64,000 bases of DNA from Forficula auricularia (taxonomy: Eukaryota; Arthropoda; Insecta; Dermaptera; Forficulidae), in NCBI GenBank assembly GCA_024734495.1, contig JALMQS010000066.1:5113490-5177489 (forward strand), written 5' to 3'. The position numbers and the translations under genes are program-made. Below, piece after piece: positions 20,644-30,905 of this stretch; the first letter of the stretch is position 1; every line of letters starts with the position of its first letter. Under the pieces are notes generated by a model. The model was not told the DNA's origin. It made no database searches and saw only the letters and a list, made by a program, of their open reading frames with translations.

Positions 20644-22414
20644 ATATGTTTTTTGAGGCGCTGAATCCAAATCTGAGGTCTCTCACCAAAATTTCGTGAC
20701 GCAACATTGTAGAAAATACAAAAAAAGGTGAAAATTTCCATTTTTTGGCGGTTTTTCGCTTATAACTCGGAAACTATCAACTTTTCGTAAATACTTTTTA
20801 TTTGCAAAATGAAAGTTCATAAAATTTCCTACAAAAATCATTATTTAGGTTTTTTCACCGACCAACTGTTCGGGCTCAAGCGCAAAATCCAAGTTTTCGA
20901 CCTCGGCAGCCCCCCCCGGATCACCCAAAAACTCGCACTTTTTTCAATATTTTCCCATTTTGACCATGAAGGAGCACGTTTTCGACAAAGACCACTCTAT
21001 ACATTTTTAAACTAGATTAAATTTTCTACAATTCAAACAAAGTTTCATCTTAATTGGATAAATGGTAATCCGTGCCGCAATGAGGTTGAAGTTTTGAATT
21101 TTTCGCAAAAAATCGCAGTTTTTCCTTCATTAAATGAAAACCACTCATCCTAGACACTTGATTCCTATCTTATTCTCTAGAAAATTTTATTGACTTGAAC
21201 GTTTACTTGGACGACTTTGTTGATAAAACTCTTAGATTTATAGATATCCAGCATTTTCCATGACACTTCTGAGGATTCGGATCATATCCTGTCATGGAAA
21301 ATGCTGGATATCTATAAATCTAAGAGTTTTATCAAAAAAGTGGTCCAAGTAAACGTCAATAAAAGTCAATAAAATCTCCTAGAGAATGAGATAGGAATCA
21401 AGTTTCTAGGATGATCTGATTTTCATTTTATGAAGGAAAAACTGCGATTTTTTGCAAAAAATTGCAGTTTTTCAAAACTTCAACCTCATTGCGGCACGGG
21501 TTACCATTATCCAATTAAGATCAAACTTTATTTAAATTGTAGCAAATTTAATCTAGTTTAAAAATGTATAGAGTGGTCTTTGTCGAAAATGTGCTCCTTC
21601 ATGATCAAAATGGGAAAATATCGAAAAAAGTGCGAGTTTTTGGGTGATCCGGGGGGGCTGCCGTGGTCGAAAACTTGGATTTTGCGCTTGAGTCCGAACG
21701 GTTGGTCGGAGAAAAAAATCTAAATGATGAAATTCGTAGGAAATTTTATGAACTTTCATTTTGCAAATGAAAAGTATTTAGGAAAAGTTGATAGTTTCCG
21801 AGTTATAAGCGAAAAATCGCCAAAAATGTAAATTTTCACCTTTTTTTACATTTTCTACAATGTTGCGTCACGAAATTTTGGTGTGAGACCTCAAAGATTT
21901 GGATTCAGCGCCCCAAAAAACATTTATATGCAAGAAATCAGAGCTACCCCAAAACTTTCCTGATAAAAACACTATTTGACTGGACTATTTATCTTTGCAA
22001 ATTTCTTTTTTTGGGGCCGCCCATACATTTTCGATCGTGTTCAGGTCTGGCGAGTTGCCAGGCCAGTCCAAAAGGGTTATATTAAACTAGATTACTACTA
22101 TACTTTTTGAAAAGTTTGAATAAAATAAATTTACTTGATAAATATACTAATTTGGCCACCCTATGTGATTTTACTGTAATACCAATTGAGTTATAAATTG
22201 ATCATTTGTTTAGTAGCTCATGATGAAATTTGTTTTCTAATTAATCGTACAATGACTAGGTAAACGTTTATTCTCAAAAATTAAATTAAAAAAAACTTAT
22301 TTTTTGGTTCTTTATCATTCCATCAAAGGACAGACAAATCCTCTCAATAATTTTTTTTTTCACAAACTCATGTCATAATTATTATTATAATAATTTTTTT
22401 TTTCTTTTTTCTAG

Positions 22415-22657
22415 CGCAAAGAGTTGAAAGACCCTGTAATGAAGGCTATACAAAGTGATTATCCATGGTTACAATTCGATAATAGTAAATTCGATAATAG
22501 TAAAATCGATGATAGTGAATTCGATAATAGTAAAATCGATAATAGTAAATTCGATAATAGTAAATTCGATGATAGTAAAATCGATGATAGTAATAAATTC
22601 GATAATAGTAAATTCGATGATAGTGAATTCGATAAAAGTAAAATTCCTAGAGAATAA
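22415..22657 (+). CDS. FAST-kinase-domain-like protein, last exon with coding minisatellite
   Basis: Acceptor TTTTTTCTAG, phase 0 to exon 3. Opens RKELKDPVMKAIQSDYPWLQ, then eleven tandem 5-aa units of the type FDNSK/IDDSE, one with an extra codon (IDDSNK), and a short tail IPRE before TAA. The DNA unit is 15 bp (TTCGATAATAGTAAA variants), so length changes keep the frame. The repeat adds an acidic, serine-rich, probably disordered tail. The other plus-strand frame over the repeat (22455-22673) is a shadow. Confidence 0.7.
   Translation, partial: RKELKDPVMKAIQSDYPWLQFDNSKFDNSKIDDSEFDNSKIDNSKFDNSKFDDSKIDDSNKFDNSKFDDSEFDKSKIPRE
22475..22642 (+). repeat. 15-bp minisatellite within coding exon
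   Basis: Eleven units of about TTCGATAATAGTAAA with first-codon TTC/ATC, AAT/GAT and AAA/GAA variants; one unit carries three extra bases. Confidence 0.9.
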
Positions 22658-22658
22658 A
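22653..22658 (+). terminator. AATAAA overlapping the stop codon
   Basis: The stop TAA (22655-22657) lies inside an AATAAA hexamer. If used, the mRNA would have almost no 3' UTR; a later signal may be used instead. Confidence 0.35.
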
Positions 22659-22950
22659 TGTATTATATATTAATCATGTTAAAGCTTTAGAAGTCTTTCT
22701 GAATCCCTTGAACCTTCATTTTCGACTAATTTATACCTATATTTCACATGGATTTTAATCGAATTTTAGTCAGTCTTTTTCTTGAAGTGAAGTGTAAAAT
22801 ATAAATATTTATATTATTTTATTATAAGCAACTGAATCATCAAATTATTTAATTGAAATGTTTTTTATTTTGCCGAGAGTAGCAGAGTTGTTCATCATAA
22901 AGAGAAACAAAGAGGTCTCAAACAAATATATAATATATATATTTTATATA
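22658..22950. other. 3' flank of the FAST-like gene and a repeat end
   Basis: To about 22860 nothing recognised apart from AT-rich sequence. 22864-22920 is the GCCGAGAGTAGCAGAGTTGT / AAAGAGAAACAAAGAGGT repeat, cut by the mariner insertion downstream. Confidence 0.5.
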
Positions 22951-24227
22951 CGAGGATGGTTTGATAAGTTTCCGGCCTGGCCCAAAGATTGCGTCAGCAG
23001 GTGTTATTTTTGACTCGTATTCTATAGTACTAACCTAGACTAACTTGCACACCAATTTTTAGCTAGACTGTATTGTTAGTATAGATTTGACAGCGTATTG
23101 AAGAAAAAACCTGAGTTGTCAAAATGGAAAAATTGGAGAAGCGCGAGGTCATAAAATACTTCTATTTGAAAGGCTTAACACCAATTCAAATCAAAGAAGA
23201 AATGGATTCAACATTGATAAACTCTTCTGCATCATATTCAACGGTCAAACAGTGGATTTCTGAATTTAACAAAAGTCGCACGAGCACTGATGACGAACCA
23301 GGTTCCAAGACGCCTGATTGAGGCCCCAACTGGCAAAATGTTTGAAAAAATACATAAAATTGTGATAGAAGACCGCAGATTGCAAATGAGTGAGTAGCTG
23401 AGACTATTGGGATGTCAACTGAACGTGTTCACAACATTTTACATCAACATTTGTGTATGGAGAAGCTCTGTGTTAGGTGGGTGCCGCGTTTGCTAACAAT
23501 CGATCAAAAGTTGCGCCGGAAGATTGATTCAACCGAGAATTTGGCACTGTATAAGCGAAATCCCAGCGAATTTTTAACTGTTAATGAAACTTGAGTTCAC
23601 CATTATACGCCTTAAAATAAAAAACAGTTCAAACAATGGACAAAATCAGGCGAAGCACCTCGAAAGAAGAAAAAACAATTTTATCTGCGAATAAGGTTAT
23701 GGCGAATATTTTTGGGATTCGAAAGGAATTATTTTCATTGATTACCTTGAGAAGGAAGGGTAGAACCATCAATGGGTATACTACGCAGGGTTATTACAAC
23801 ACACTTTGAGTGACGAAGTGAAGAAAAATCTACCGCATCCGGCAAAGAAAAGAATCTTGTTTCACCGTGATAATGCACCCGCTCATTCGTCAGTATTTGC
23901 GATGACTAAAATCAACGAATTGACGTTCGAATTGTTCCTTCAACCACCGTTTTCACCAGAATTTAGCCCCCAGCGACTTTCATCTGTTTCCTAACCTCAA
24001 AAAATGGCTCGGAGGAAAAAGATTTGTGAGTCATCAATGCTGTCAATAAGTATTTTGAGGGACTTAACAAATCACAATATAATAAAGTAAAAATGGTATC
24101 ATACATTAGAGCACCATTATGAAAAATATATTACTCTTGATAAAGATTATGTTTAAAAATACAATTTAAAAAAAATCAAAAATTTTTTTTTTCTTTATCA
24201 GGCCGAAAACTTATCAAACCATCCTCG
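22951..24227 (+). mobile_element. Mariner element, full length but dead
   Basis: 1277 bp; inverted ends CGAGGATGGTTTGATAAGTT with TCCGGCCTG and the complement, flanked by TA within TATATA. Size and layout match intact mariners, but the transposase is broken (next entry). Confidence 0.9.
23124..24050 (+). pseudogene. Mariner transposase with several frameshifts
   Basis: Pieces in order: MEKLEKREVIKYFYLKGLTP and SYSTVKQWISEFNKSRTS (helix-turn-helix), a stop at 23319, then MSTERVHNILHQHLCMEKLC and VRWVPRLLTIDQK (the WVPHxL linker), then RILFHRDNAPAHSS with the second catalytic Asp, then a frameshift within PPFSPEFSP so that SDFHLF (third Asp region) is read in another frame. At least three disabling changes. 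Confidence 0.85.
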
Positions 24228-24244
24228 TATATATTTTATATATA

Positions 24245-24620
24245 TGTTAACTAGATGAACGTGAAAGTTAAAACTTTTATCCGGTCACTGCCCTATTTTG
24301 GTGCAATTGGGACCAGACTCGTTTTGATACTGAACCAAGAGTTGAAAAAATATACAGGACCCAGTCGGGTATGATCCGACATCTTCTGCGTTAAGCCCGC
24401 AGATGCCTTTTCCATTTAAGCGATGGATCCCCTGACCAGATCCTATAATCAAATTTTATATATATTCAACTCTCTAGTTCAGGCGCGCTTTCTTCTATTT
24501 TCCTAATAGTATGGTTCTTATAATCTTTTTTCAACTCTTGGTTCAGTATCAAAGCGAGTCTGGTCCCAATTGCACCAAATAGGGCAGTGATCAGATAAAA
24601 AGTTTTAACTTTCGCGTTCA
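24245..24620. repeat. Palindrome with tRNA-like insert
   Basis: Arms: AGATGAACGTGAAAGTTAAA and GTTTTGATACTGAACCAAGA on the left, their complements at 24520-24620. The tRNA-like sequence occupies 24359-24434, next to the left arm. Confidence 0.75.
24359..24434 (-). repeat. tRNA-like sequence (Lys-like), probably SINE or pseudogene
   Basis: On the minus strand: acceptor GGATCCA pairs with TGGGTCC (one G-U); T stem GTCGG pairs with CCGAC; anticodon stem CTGCG with CGCAG around a seven-base loop GGCTTAA. The central triplet would be CTT, but position 33 is G instead of T and the T loop is ATCATAC. So the fold is complete but key bases are changed. Confidence 0.45.
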
Positions 24621-24689
24621 TCTAGTTAACATATTAACATTCGAATCTTAACAAAATTCATCTGTTTCGATTCCCCAAAGAATCAGACA

Positions 24690-24790
24690 GATGGGCATTA
24701 TAGTAAATTTATATATATAAATATATATGTGTATGTTTATTTGCATCAAGCAGAGGACAACCTCTTTGTTTCTCTTTATGATCAAATTAT
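24690..24790 (-). repeat. Repeat end facing the one at 22864
   Basis: GTATGTTTATTTGCATCAAG and AGAGGACAACCTCTTTGTTT on the plus strand; the complement of the 15358/53878 family. With 22864-22920 it brackets the mariner and the palindrome. Confidence 0.6.
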
Positions 24791-25344
24791 TTCTTATAAC
24801 TTGATGATTGCAAGAGATTAGTGTTGCATAATTATAAAATTAATTAAAATTTTACATTTATTTTAGAAGACAATGTTTGTTCTTATTTATTTTAGATTTT
24901 GATAAATTTAGTGAAATTAACGCAATACACTTTAACAATAGATATAGAAAGAGCAACTATTTAAAAATAGGGACCAAAACTTGGTATTCTATATAGAAAA
25001 TTGTAATTAATTTAATATTCATAGGTTCCTAATAAACCCTCCTAAAACTATATTTTTCATTATAAGAATAAACTAAGGCTGTGATTGATGGAATGCACTT
25101 TATTATTATTAAAACTACATATTTAATAAAGCCAAAGAATACCTTGTAATTTAAATAATAGAAAATATATTTAGGTAATGTTAATGAATCAGTTAATTAA
25201 AAGGATTTTGACTTTGTATGCTGGATATATATCTCATAATAAAAAGCGATTTAATCTTTATATATAAAACTTTTTCTTTAATTTATACATTTTAATATTT
25301 ATATTTTATTCAAATAAGTATATACTTTGAGAAATTTAAAAATA
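24791..25344. other. Intergenic sequence between convergent genes
   Basis: Between the FAST-like gene (plus) and ABCB6 (minus). AT-rich, with no recognised feature. Confidence 0.4.
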
Positions 25345-25359
25345 TTTATTGGATTTATT
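25345..25359 (-). terminator. Poly(A) signals of ABCB6
   Basis: Two AATAAA hexamers on the minus strand (25354-25359 and 25345-25350), 120-135 bases beyond the stop codon. Confidence 0.45.
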
Positions 25360-25478
25360 GGACGTTTTCCTCTGAATACTTTTAACTAAGGTTTTAATTT
25401 AAGAAAAAAAAATGTCAACTAAAAATAAAATTAATATAATATGAAGATATATTTTAATTAACTAAAATGTACATGGCA

Positions 25479-25605
25479 CTAGATTAGACTTGTCGTTTCT
25501 GTTTCTGTTTCTGTAGGAGGTTCAGGTTCAGACTTATTCTCATTTTGTAATTGTTGATTCCACATTGATGCATAAAAGCCTCCTAAATCAACAAGATTGT
25601 CATGC
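25479..25605 (-). CDS. ABCB6: ABCB6/HMT1 exon 11 (residues 799-840)
   Basis: Too short and split to show as a long frame. Joined to exon 10 it reads ERGRHDNLVDLGGFYASMWN, matching the family end (RH-x-x-LL-x-x-GG-x-YA-x-MW). The tail SEPEPPTETETETTSLI is an acidic Thr/Glu repeat before TAG at 25479-25481. Confidence 0.9.
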
Positions 25606-25869
25606 CTGCAACAAGTAATAAAATAATATCAGTTGTATAAAAATAGTATAAATGAAAAATTTTATATTTTGCATTATTGTGTTTATATCAATACTAAATT
25701 AATGACCAGCCAGGTCAATGCTCTATTCTTATTCTAATCACATTAGGTGTGACATTTCTTCAAGTTGTTTACATAGGGGCCGACTTCGTGGGGGCTTCGG
25801 GAAATCTGAGAAGCTTCTGCCTCCACACAAAAATATATATATTATTATTATTAATAATAAGAATAGTCC

Positions 25870-26185
25870 AGATTAATTTGCAGCAACGCTGACCTAATGC
25901 TGCCGACAGGGGCGCTGATGCCGTCGGTATATTTCTGTTTTGAGTCGAGATAAGTCGAGGCAAATTTGAAATATAATTGTAATTTTAACTCGAATTTTGA
26001 AATGAAAGACTCCAATTGATTTTAAATTAAGAAACATTAAATATATTGATAATTATTCCCCCCCCCCCTTCACCACTCAAAAATTAAATATTCAATTCGC
26101 TTTTCTTTGCGCACAGAAGAATAAATTAATCACATCTTATTTGATTTATATTTTATACCGAAGGCACGCACGAAAAGCTCGTATT
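25870..26185. repeat. Dispersed repeat, second copy
   Basis: Matches 2690-3140 in blocks (AATTTGCAGCAACGCTGACC start region; ends GGCACGCACGAAAAGCTCGT). Contains a C run at 26058-26068. Confidence 0.5.
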
Positions 26186-26280
26186 TAATACTAACAAAAA
26201 ATATACTTATTTTGAAATATTTTTAAATACAGGGTGGAGCAGAATGCAGTCCCTAGTTTCAAAAAATCACTAAAGGGATT

Positions 26281-26525
26281 TAATAATAAAACTTGAGCAA
26301 GATGCGAGGGAGGTTTCACAAAAAAGAAATAAAACAAAATTGAGTTTTGAATTCGATATATTTCGGGAGTGAGCCCATCATCAGGAGTCATAGAAAACTG
26401 ATTATACATTGGAAACATAATTTTACAAATAACTCACCCCCGAATTATATCGAATTCAAAACTCAATTTTGTTTTATTTCTTTTTGTGAAACCTACCTCG
26501 CATCTTGCTCAAGTTTTATTATTAT
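26281..26525. mobile_element. Foldback MITE with hammerhead-like motif in one arm
   Basis: AATAATAAAACTTGAGCAAG with ATGCGAGG at the left, complement at the right. The minus strand reads CTGATGA, T, GGG, loop, CCC, GAAATATATC then GAATTC. A larger relative is at 44216-44700. Confidence 0.75.
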
Positions 26526-26527
26526 GT

Positions 26528-26930
26528 TAATTTTCGTTACTGGTCATCTGAAAACCCTTGTAAACTTCATCAAAGACCTCTTCACAGCCCCAAAGTAACA
26601 GTTTGGTGCGCTGTGTCCTCTATCATTGGGCCTTATCTTTTTGAATCCGAAGGATTAATTGTTACCGTGAATTGGGCTCGCTATTGTGACATGTTGGAGA
26701 ACTTTTTGCGCCCCAAAATGGAAGAGTATGGAACATGAAGCCTTCTGGTTTCAACAAGATGGTGCCACGGCCCATACTGTCAATCGTTCACGCAAAATTT
26801 TGCAAGAGGTCTTTCCCGGTCGCCTGATTTCTTTCCGGGGTAATGTTCCATGGACCCCACGCTCCCCCGATTTGACCCCGTGTGACTTTTTTCTGTAGGG
26901 ATACGTCAAAGCTGAGGTATCTCAAAATTG
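26528..26930 (+). pseudogene. Tc1/mariner-superfamily (DDE_3-type) transposase fragment
   Basis: NFRYWSSENPCKLHQRPLHS, PKVTVWCAVSSIIGPYLFES, then after a frameshift near 26726 FWFQQDGATAHTVNRSRKIL (second catalytic Asp) and PRSPDLTPCDFFL (third). Only the C-terminal catalytic half is present; the frame ends in a stop after CDFFL. Confidence 0.8.
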
Positions 26931-27162
26931 GCCGTAAACTCCCCCCCCCCCCAAACGAATATACAAATTCGGCGCCTATGGTTGTTTACAATTAATAATT
27001 ACATGTATTATAATAGCGTATTCACTCCTCCCTACATCAGAAAGTTATTGGGGAAACAATTTCTATTTTCCCATAAGAAAAATACATGTAATTAACTTAT
27101 CACCTCTGATTATCGCCAATAATAAATCTTATTATATTAAACGAGCAATTCTTGAATATATG

Positions 27163-27492
27163 TTGCAGTAAAAACACGTTTCATTGAATACTTTTATGGC
27201 AAATGATGTTGGTTGAGTTTGGTTCAAAGGTCTAGAATCTTCATTTTTGACCTTCCACCTCATATTTATTTCCAAAAAATTTTAAACGTAAATGTCAAAA
27301 ATTACATCCTCTACAACTTTTCTTCTAATTTTTGACATTTTCGTTTAAAATTTTTTGGAAATAAATACATGAAATGAGGTGGAAGGTCAAAAATAAAGAT
27401 TCTAGACCTTTGAACCAACATCAGTAAACTATAGTTGCCATAAAGGTATTCAGCGAAACGCGTTTTTACTAAAAACGGGGTTTTACTGCAAC
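27163..27492. mobile_element. Foldback MITE, second copy of 16293-16629
   Basis: Ends TGTTGCAGTAAAAACACGTT and GGGGTTTTACTGCAACA; same internal TGATGTTGGTTGAGTTTGGT block. Confidence 0.8.
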
Positions 27493-27785
27493 ATTTATAT
27501 AGAATCGGTTTCTCGAAAACGCCTCTAACGATTTCGCTAAAAATTGGTGAACTTATCAAGTGTCATGAGTTATTAGTCGTGTATAAATTTTAATCCGATT
27601 GAAATAAAGGAGGGGGGTGTAAATTAGTCCTGTGGCAAAATAAATATTTTAATCGTTCATATCTCGTCTTCGGTAAGTCGCAGACGCTTGAAATTTGAAA
27701 CCTAAGCTATTTAGAGGCAAAAAATTACCGATATCAGTAAATATTCAAACATGTTATCAAAATTTTGGGTCTTCCTTTCTAATTA

Positions 27786-27844
27786 GAATATATATGTATA
27801 TATATATATATATAATTAAATATATATATATATATATATAATTA

Positions 27845-27879
<35 letters not shown>

Positions 27880-27905
27880 GAATATAATATATATATATAT
27901 ATATC
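27786..27905. repeat. AT dinucleotide microsatellite
   Basis: Runs of (TA)n broken by ATAATTAGA-type joints. Confidence 0.9.
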
Positions 27906-28007
27906 CCATTAAAAAACGACTTTCGATTCAAATTTTCGATTTAGTAATTTAAATTTTTTGAATCCTCTCACGCAAATAAATTTTAACTTTAACAAATTGT
28001 ATCTTAC

Positions 28008-28270
28008 CTTCCGCGTTCAATGATTTCACCTTCCCTAAGGACAAGGATCTCATCAGCATGAATTATCGTACTTAATCGATGAGCAACTATAATTGTAGTA
28101 CGGTTAGCACAAACTCTATTTAGGGCAGCTTGAATGTTTCGTTCGGTTTGCGTATCTAAAGCTGAAGTAGCTTCATCAAGCAAAACAATGCTTGGAGCCT
28201 TGAGAATGGTTCGTGCAATAGCTATTCGTTGTTTTTCACCGCCAGATAATTTAAGACCTCTTTCACCAAC
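28008..28270 (-). CDS. ABCB6: ABCB6/HMT1 exon 10 (residues 712-799), signature and Walker B
   Basis: [20 protein letters not shown] (ABC signature LSGGEKQR), then [15 protein letters not shown] (Walker B with catalytic Glu, D-loop), [12 protein letters not shown] (H-loop His) and EGEIIERGR. Every catalytic element is intact, so the protein should be an active ATPase. Donor GGAAG|GTAAGA leaves two bases. Confidence 0.95.
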
Positions 28271-28314
28271 CTTAAAAGAAAAATATAAATCAATAAAAAT
28301 CAATTTTTTATATA

Positions 28315-29178
28315 TTAGGATGTCCCATAAGTTTCTTCCTTTTTTTATCCAAAATGAATACTCAATATATGTTGTTTAATGTAGTTGTTTCGCGACAATA
28401 CTAGCAAAAAGTTAATGCTAGAGTATATAGAACAGACAATAAGGATTCATAATTCATAAGCCCAAAACTTTTTGATGGTTATGTACCACTAGTAGCCAAT
28501 CCGGTGCTCGTTTGACAAATCTGGCACCATTGTAAGAGATTGAATATTTTTATATTAAAATGACAGATAAAATACATTTTAAAAGTTAAAAAATTTCTAT
28601 AAAAATCTTTTTGTTATTTTTTAACAAATGTAATCAACGCCTACGTTACACCTTATGAAAATTATAATTTTGAAAAAATCTAGCGCATGCGCGCGGTTTA
28701 TACATCTTTCGATGGTGAAATAAATGCGCTGTTTCCAAATTGTTTTTAGTGTAAATTTTTTTTTATACATTTTTCATTATTTATTCATTATTATCTCAGA
28801 AACTATGTTGTAACTATGAATCAAAATTGTCTTAAAATATGTATTGGTTATTGTTTAATGAGGGTTTAGTTTTTTATAAAAATAGTAAGAAGAGTTTCTT
28901 AAATATAATTAAATATGTATGTAAATTTTCCGATATCCCCTATAGTGCAATGTATAAGAGTCTGAAAAACTCTATCTTTGTAATTTAATATCTCCGGAAC
29001 TATTTTGTTCATAAATGTCCTTTTGCCACCAATCGATGCAGAAGTATTTAAATAATAATTTGACTAAATTTCAAAAAGATCCTAAGAAAAGCCATTTGGC
29101 GGAACAACTACATTAAACAACAAATATAGTGTATTCATTTCGCATAAAAAAATGGAAGAAACTTATGGGACATCCTAA
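28315..29178. mobile_element. TIR element enclosing a second TIR element
   Basis: Lies in the 28271-29254 intron. Outer ends TTAGGATGTCCCATAAGTTT and the complement, with CTTCC. The inner element 28381-29110 (GTAGTTGTTTCGCGACAATA) fills most of it and is the uninterrupted relative of 17352-19073. Neither carries a transposase frame. Confidence 0.8.
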
Positions 29179-29254
29179 TATTAATAATGGCACTTTTCGC
29201 TTAGATTTTTAAGATAATAAATTCAAAATTAGATTTTATTGATTTTATGTTTAC

Positions 29255-29548
29255 CTGAGTATCATATTGGTCAGGGAAAGTTAATATACGTTCATGGATA
29301 TCAGCAGATTTTGCTGAAGCAACAACATCAGCATCTGGAGCATCCAATCGTCCATATCTTATATTGTATCGGACTGAATTATTGAAGAGGACTGTATCTT
29401 GAGGTACAACTCCAATTCGATTTCGAAGAGAAAGTTGTTTCACACTTTTTATATTTTGACCGTCTATAATGATAGATCCGGTTGTCACGTCATAAAATCG
29501 GAATAATAATCTTATTATCGTAGATTTTCCTGATCCAGATGGGCCTAC
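29255..29548 (-). CDS. ABCB6: ABCB6/HMT1 exon 9 (residues 614-711), Walker A
   Basis: Opens [20 protein letters not shown]: an intact Walker A (GPSGSGKST). Then [20 protein letters not shown] and [19 protein letters not shown] with the Q-loop Gln. Ends at the helical subdomain ([15 protein letters not shown]). Phase 0 at both ends. Confidence 0.95.
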
Positions 29549-30905
29549 CTAAAAATAAAAATTATTATTAGGTGTTTTATCAAAACCACTTTTGTTCTAA
29601 GAGTATCATGTTCAATAATTTAATTTAGTAGCAGTATTAGAATGTTCTATCGATCTTAGATTTTGCTCATGAAGATATGGAGGAATTTTAATAAATTTGA
29701 AAGAATTTTCTTGCCGAAAGTAGCTAGTTGTTGATTTTTAAGAAGGTGATTAAACTTTCCATTCAATCGGGTACTTGTGCCCATGAGAACGAAGAGATAA
29801 AATATTTGTAATAAAAAAGACTGAAGATAAAGTACAAACCTTCGAAACTAATCTCTAACAAATAATTATATACATATCCAGCTGAGAAGTCCGCCTTCGG
29901 CAGGCGTCTCCGCTAGCTAGAGGGAAAAGCCCCCTGGACCCCCCCACCCCCCGAACCCCAATCCACCTCCGCGCCCACCTTGCACCCCCACTTCGGACCC
30001 TTCTCCCATTCCACACCCACCCCGGACCCCCTGCATTCCACTCCCGAACCCAACCTCCGAACCCACCCTGCACCCAATATGCACCCATTCCACCCCCACA
30101 CCCACCCGGGACCCTGCACCGCACCCCACCCCGCTCCATGCCCAGTTTTTGAATTTCTAGCTCCCTAGAGGCCAACAGATTATGTATACGAAATGTGGTT
30201 GAGTTTGGTCCAAGGGCAAGAATTTTCATATTTTGACCCTCCCCCCCATTTTGGGTTGTTAGTTTTTGCATTTCTAGCCTTCTATTGGTCCACAGATTGT
30301 GTATACAAAATTTGGTTGAGTTTGGTCCATGGGCAAGAAAGAGACGAAGCCTTTTGTGTTTTAGAGCACAAAATCAAAAATCCCCCATTTTTCAGTTCAG
30401 GGGTCAAATTTCAAAAAAATAAAAAATCCTTCCCGAGATTTAGCATTAATAAACCTATCTACCAGATTTGAATGCTAAAACTTAAAAACTCGAGGAGATA
30501 GAGTTCTTTAAATATTTCAAAAATTTACCCTAAAATGACTATATCTCCCTTTCGGGGACAAATAGAGCAAAATCCTCAAATATGTTTTTTTGTATTTCAA
30601 TGCTTCACCTTTCTAAACTAAACTCATATCGATATCATTTCTGGTTTAAGAGATCTTGAAAAACTCTGAAAACACATTTTGGGCCTTTTCCCCCCTTTAG
30701 GGTTCGAATTTCAAAAAATCCCTTCTTACCACACCCATAAATCGTTGAAAGAATATACACTCCAAATTTCATTTTTCTAGGTCAAGCGGTTTAGGCTGTG
30801 CGTTGATAGATGAAACATCACCTTCTCTTTTTATATATATTAAGACAAGATTAAGATAAATAATTGTATCTATATTACTATTTACTAGAATAATAATATA
30901 CTTAC
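29549..30905 (-). other. ABCB6: ABCB6 intron 8 with a Helitron
   Basis: 29549-29878 has a degenerate Penelope-like end (TTGCCGAAAGTAGCTAGTTG, then CTGAAGATAAAGTACAAACC and TTCGAAAC). The rest is the Helitron below. Confidence 0.6.
29879..30850 (-). mobile_element. Non-autonomous Helitron, different subfamily
   Basis: 5' end near 30850 (TCTTGTCTTAATATATATAA after A); 3' end with hairpin around CGCCTGCCGAAGGCGGAC and CTCAGCTGG near 29879. Interior 29935-30140 C-rich. The last base of the 3' end is uncertain because the following base is not T. Confidence 0.7.

Larger units (their letters stand above)
19495..21985. mobile_element. Foldback element with ~700-bp arms, inserted at TA
   Basis: Starts GTCCAGTCAAATAGTG, ends its complement, flanked by TA. 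The centre is near 21265-21285 (GGATTCGGATCATATCCTGT). Arms contain GCGCTGAATCCAAATCT, ATTTTCGTGACGCAACATTG-like and CCCCCGGATCACCC blocks. The ORFs at 20809-21015 and 21553-21759 are the same arm sequence in opposite directions. A Tigger sits in the left arm; a fragment of an arm is at 35140-35345. Confidence 0.8.
19196..22165 (-). mobile_element. Tc1-like element carrying a foldback and a Tigger
   Basis: Ends: left CACTGGGTGGCCAAATTATT, right the complement (AATTTGGCCACCCTATGTG). Minus-strand coding at 22078-22000 reads DWPGNSPDLNTIENVW, the Tc1 motif with the third catalytic Asp; at 19480-19320 it continues LIENIIHA, ALQEIDKKCIASMQQRIQNV and KGGFTKY, the Tc1 C-terminus. These halves nearly join when 19495-21985 is removed (one base short). 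The N-terminal half and first catalytic residues are absent. Confidence 0.8.
25606..28007 (-). other. ABCB6: ABCB6 intron 10 with repeats
   Basis: Holds the dispersed repeat 25870-26185, the foldback 26281-26525, a transposase fragment 26528-26930, the foldback MITE 27163-27492 and an AT microsatellite 27786-27905. Other parts (25606-25860, 26930-27160, 27493-27785) show nothing recognised. Confidence 0.6.

Noticed and set aside
20809..21759. Two similar 68-aa ORFs on opposite strands
   Set aside because: They are the same arm of a foldback element read in each direction.
22455..22673. Second open frame over the coding minisatellite (IIVNS repeats)
   Set aside because: A 15-bp repeat is open in more than one frame; only the FDNSK frame joins exon 3 in phase from the acceptor at 22414.
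28134..28379. Plus-strand ORF opposite the ABC signature exon
   Set aside because: Shadow of ABCB6 exon 10.
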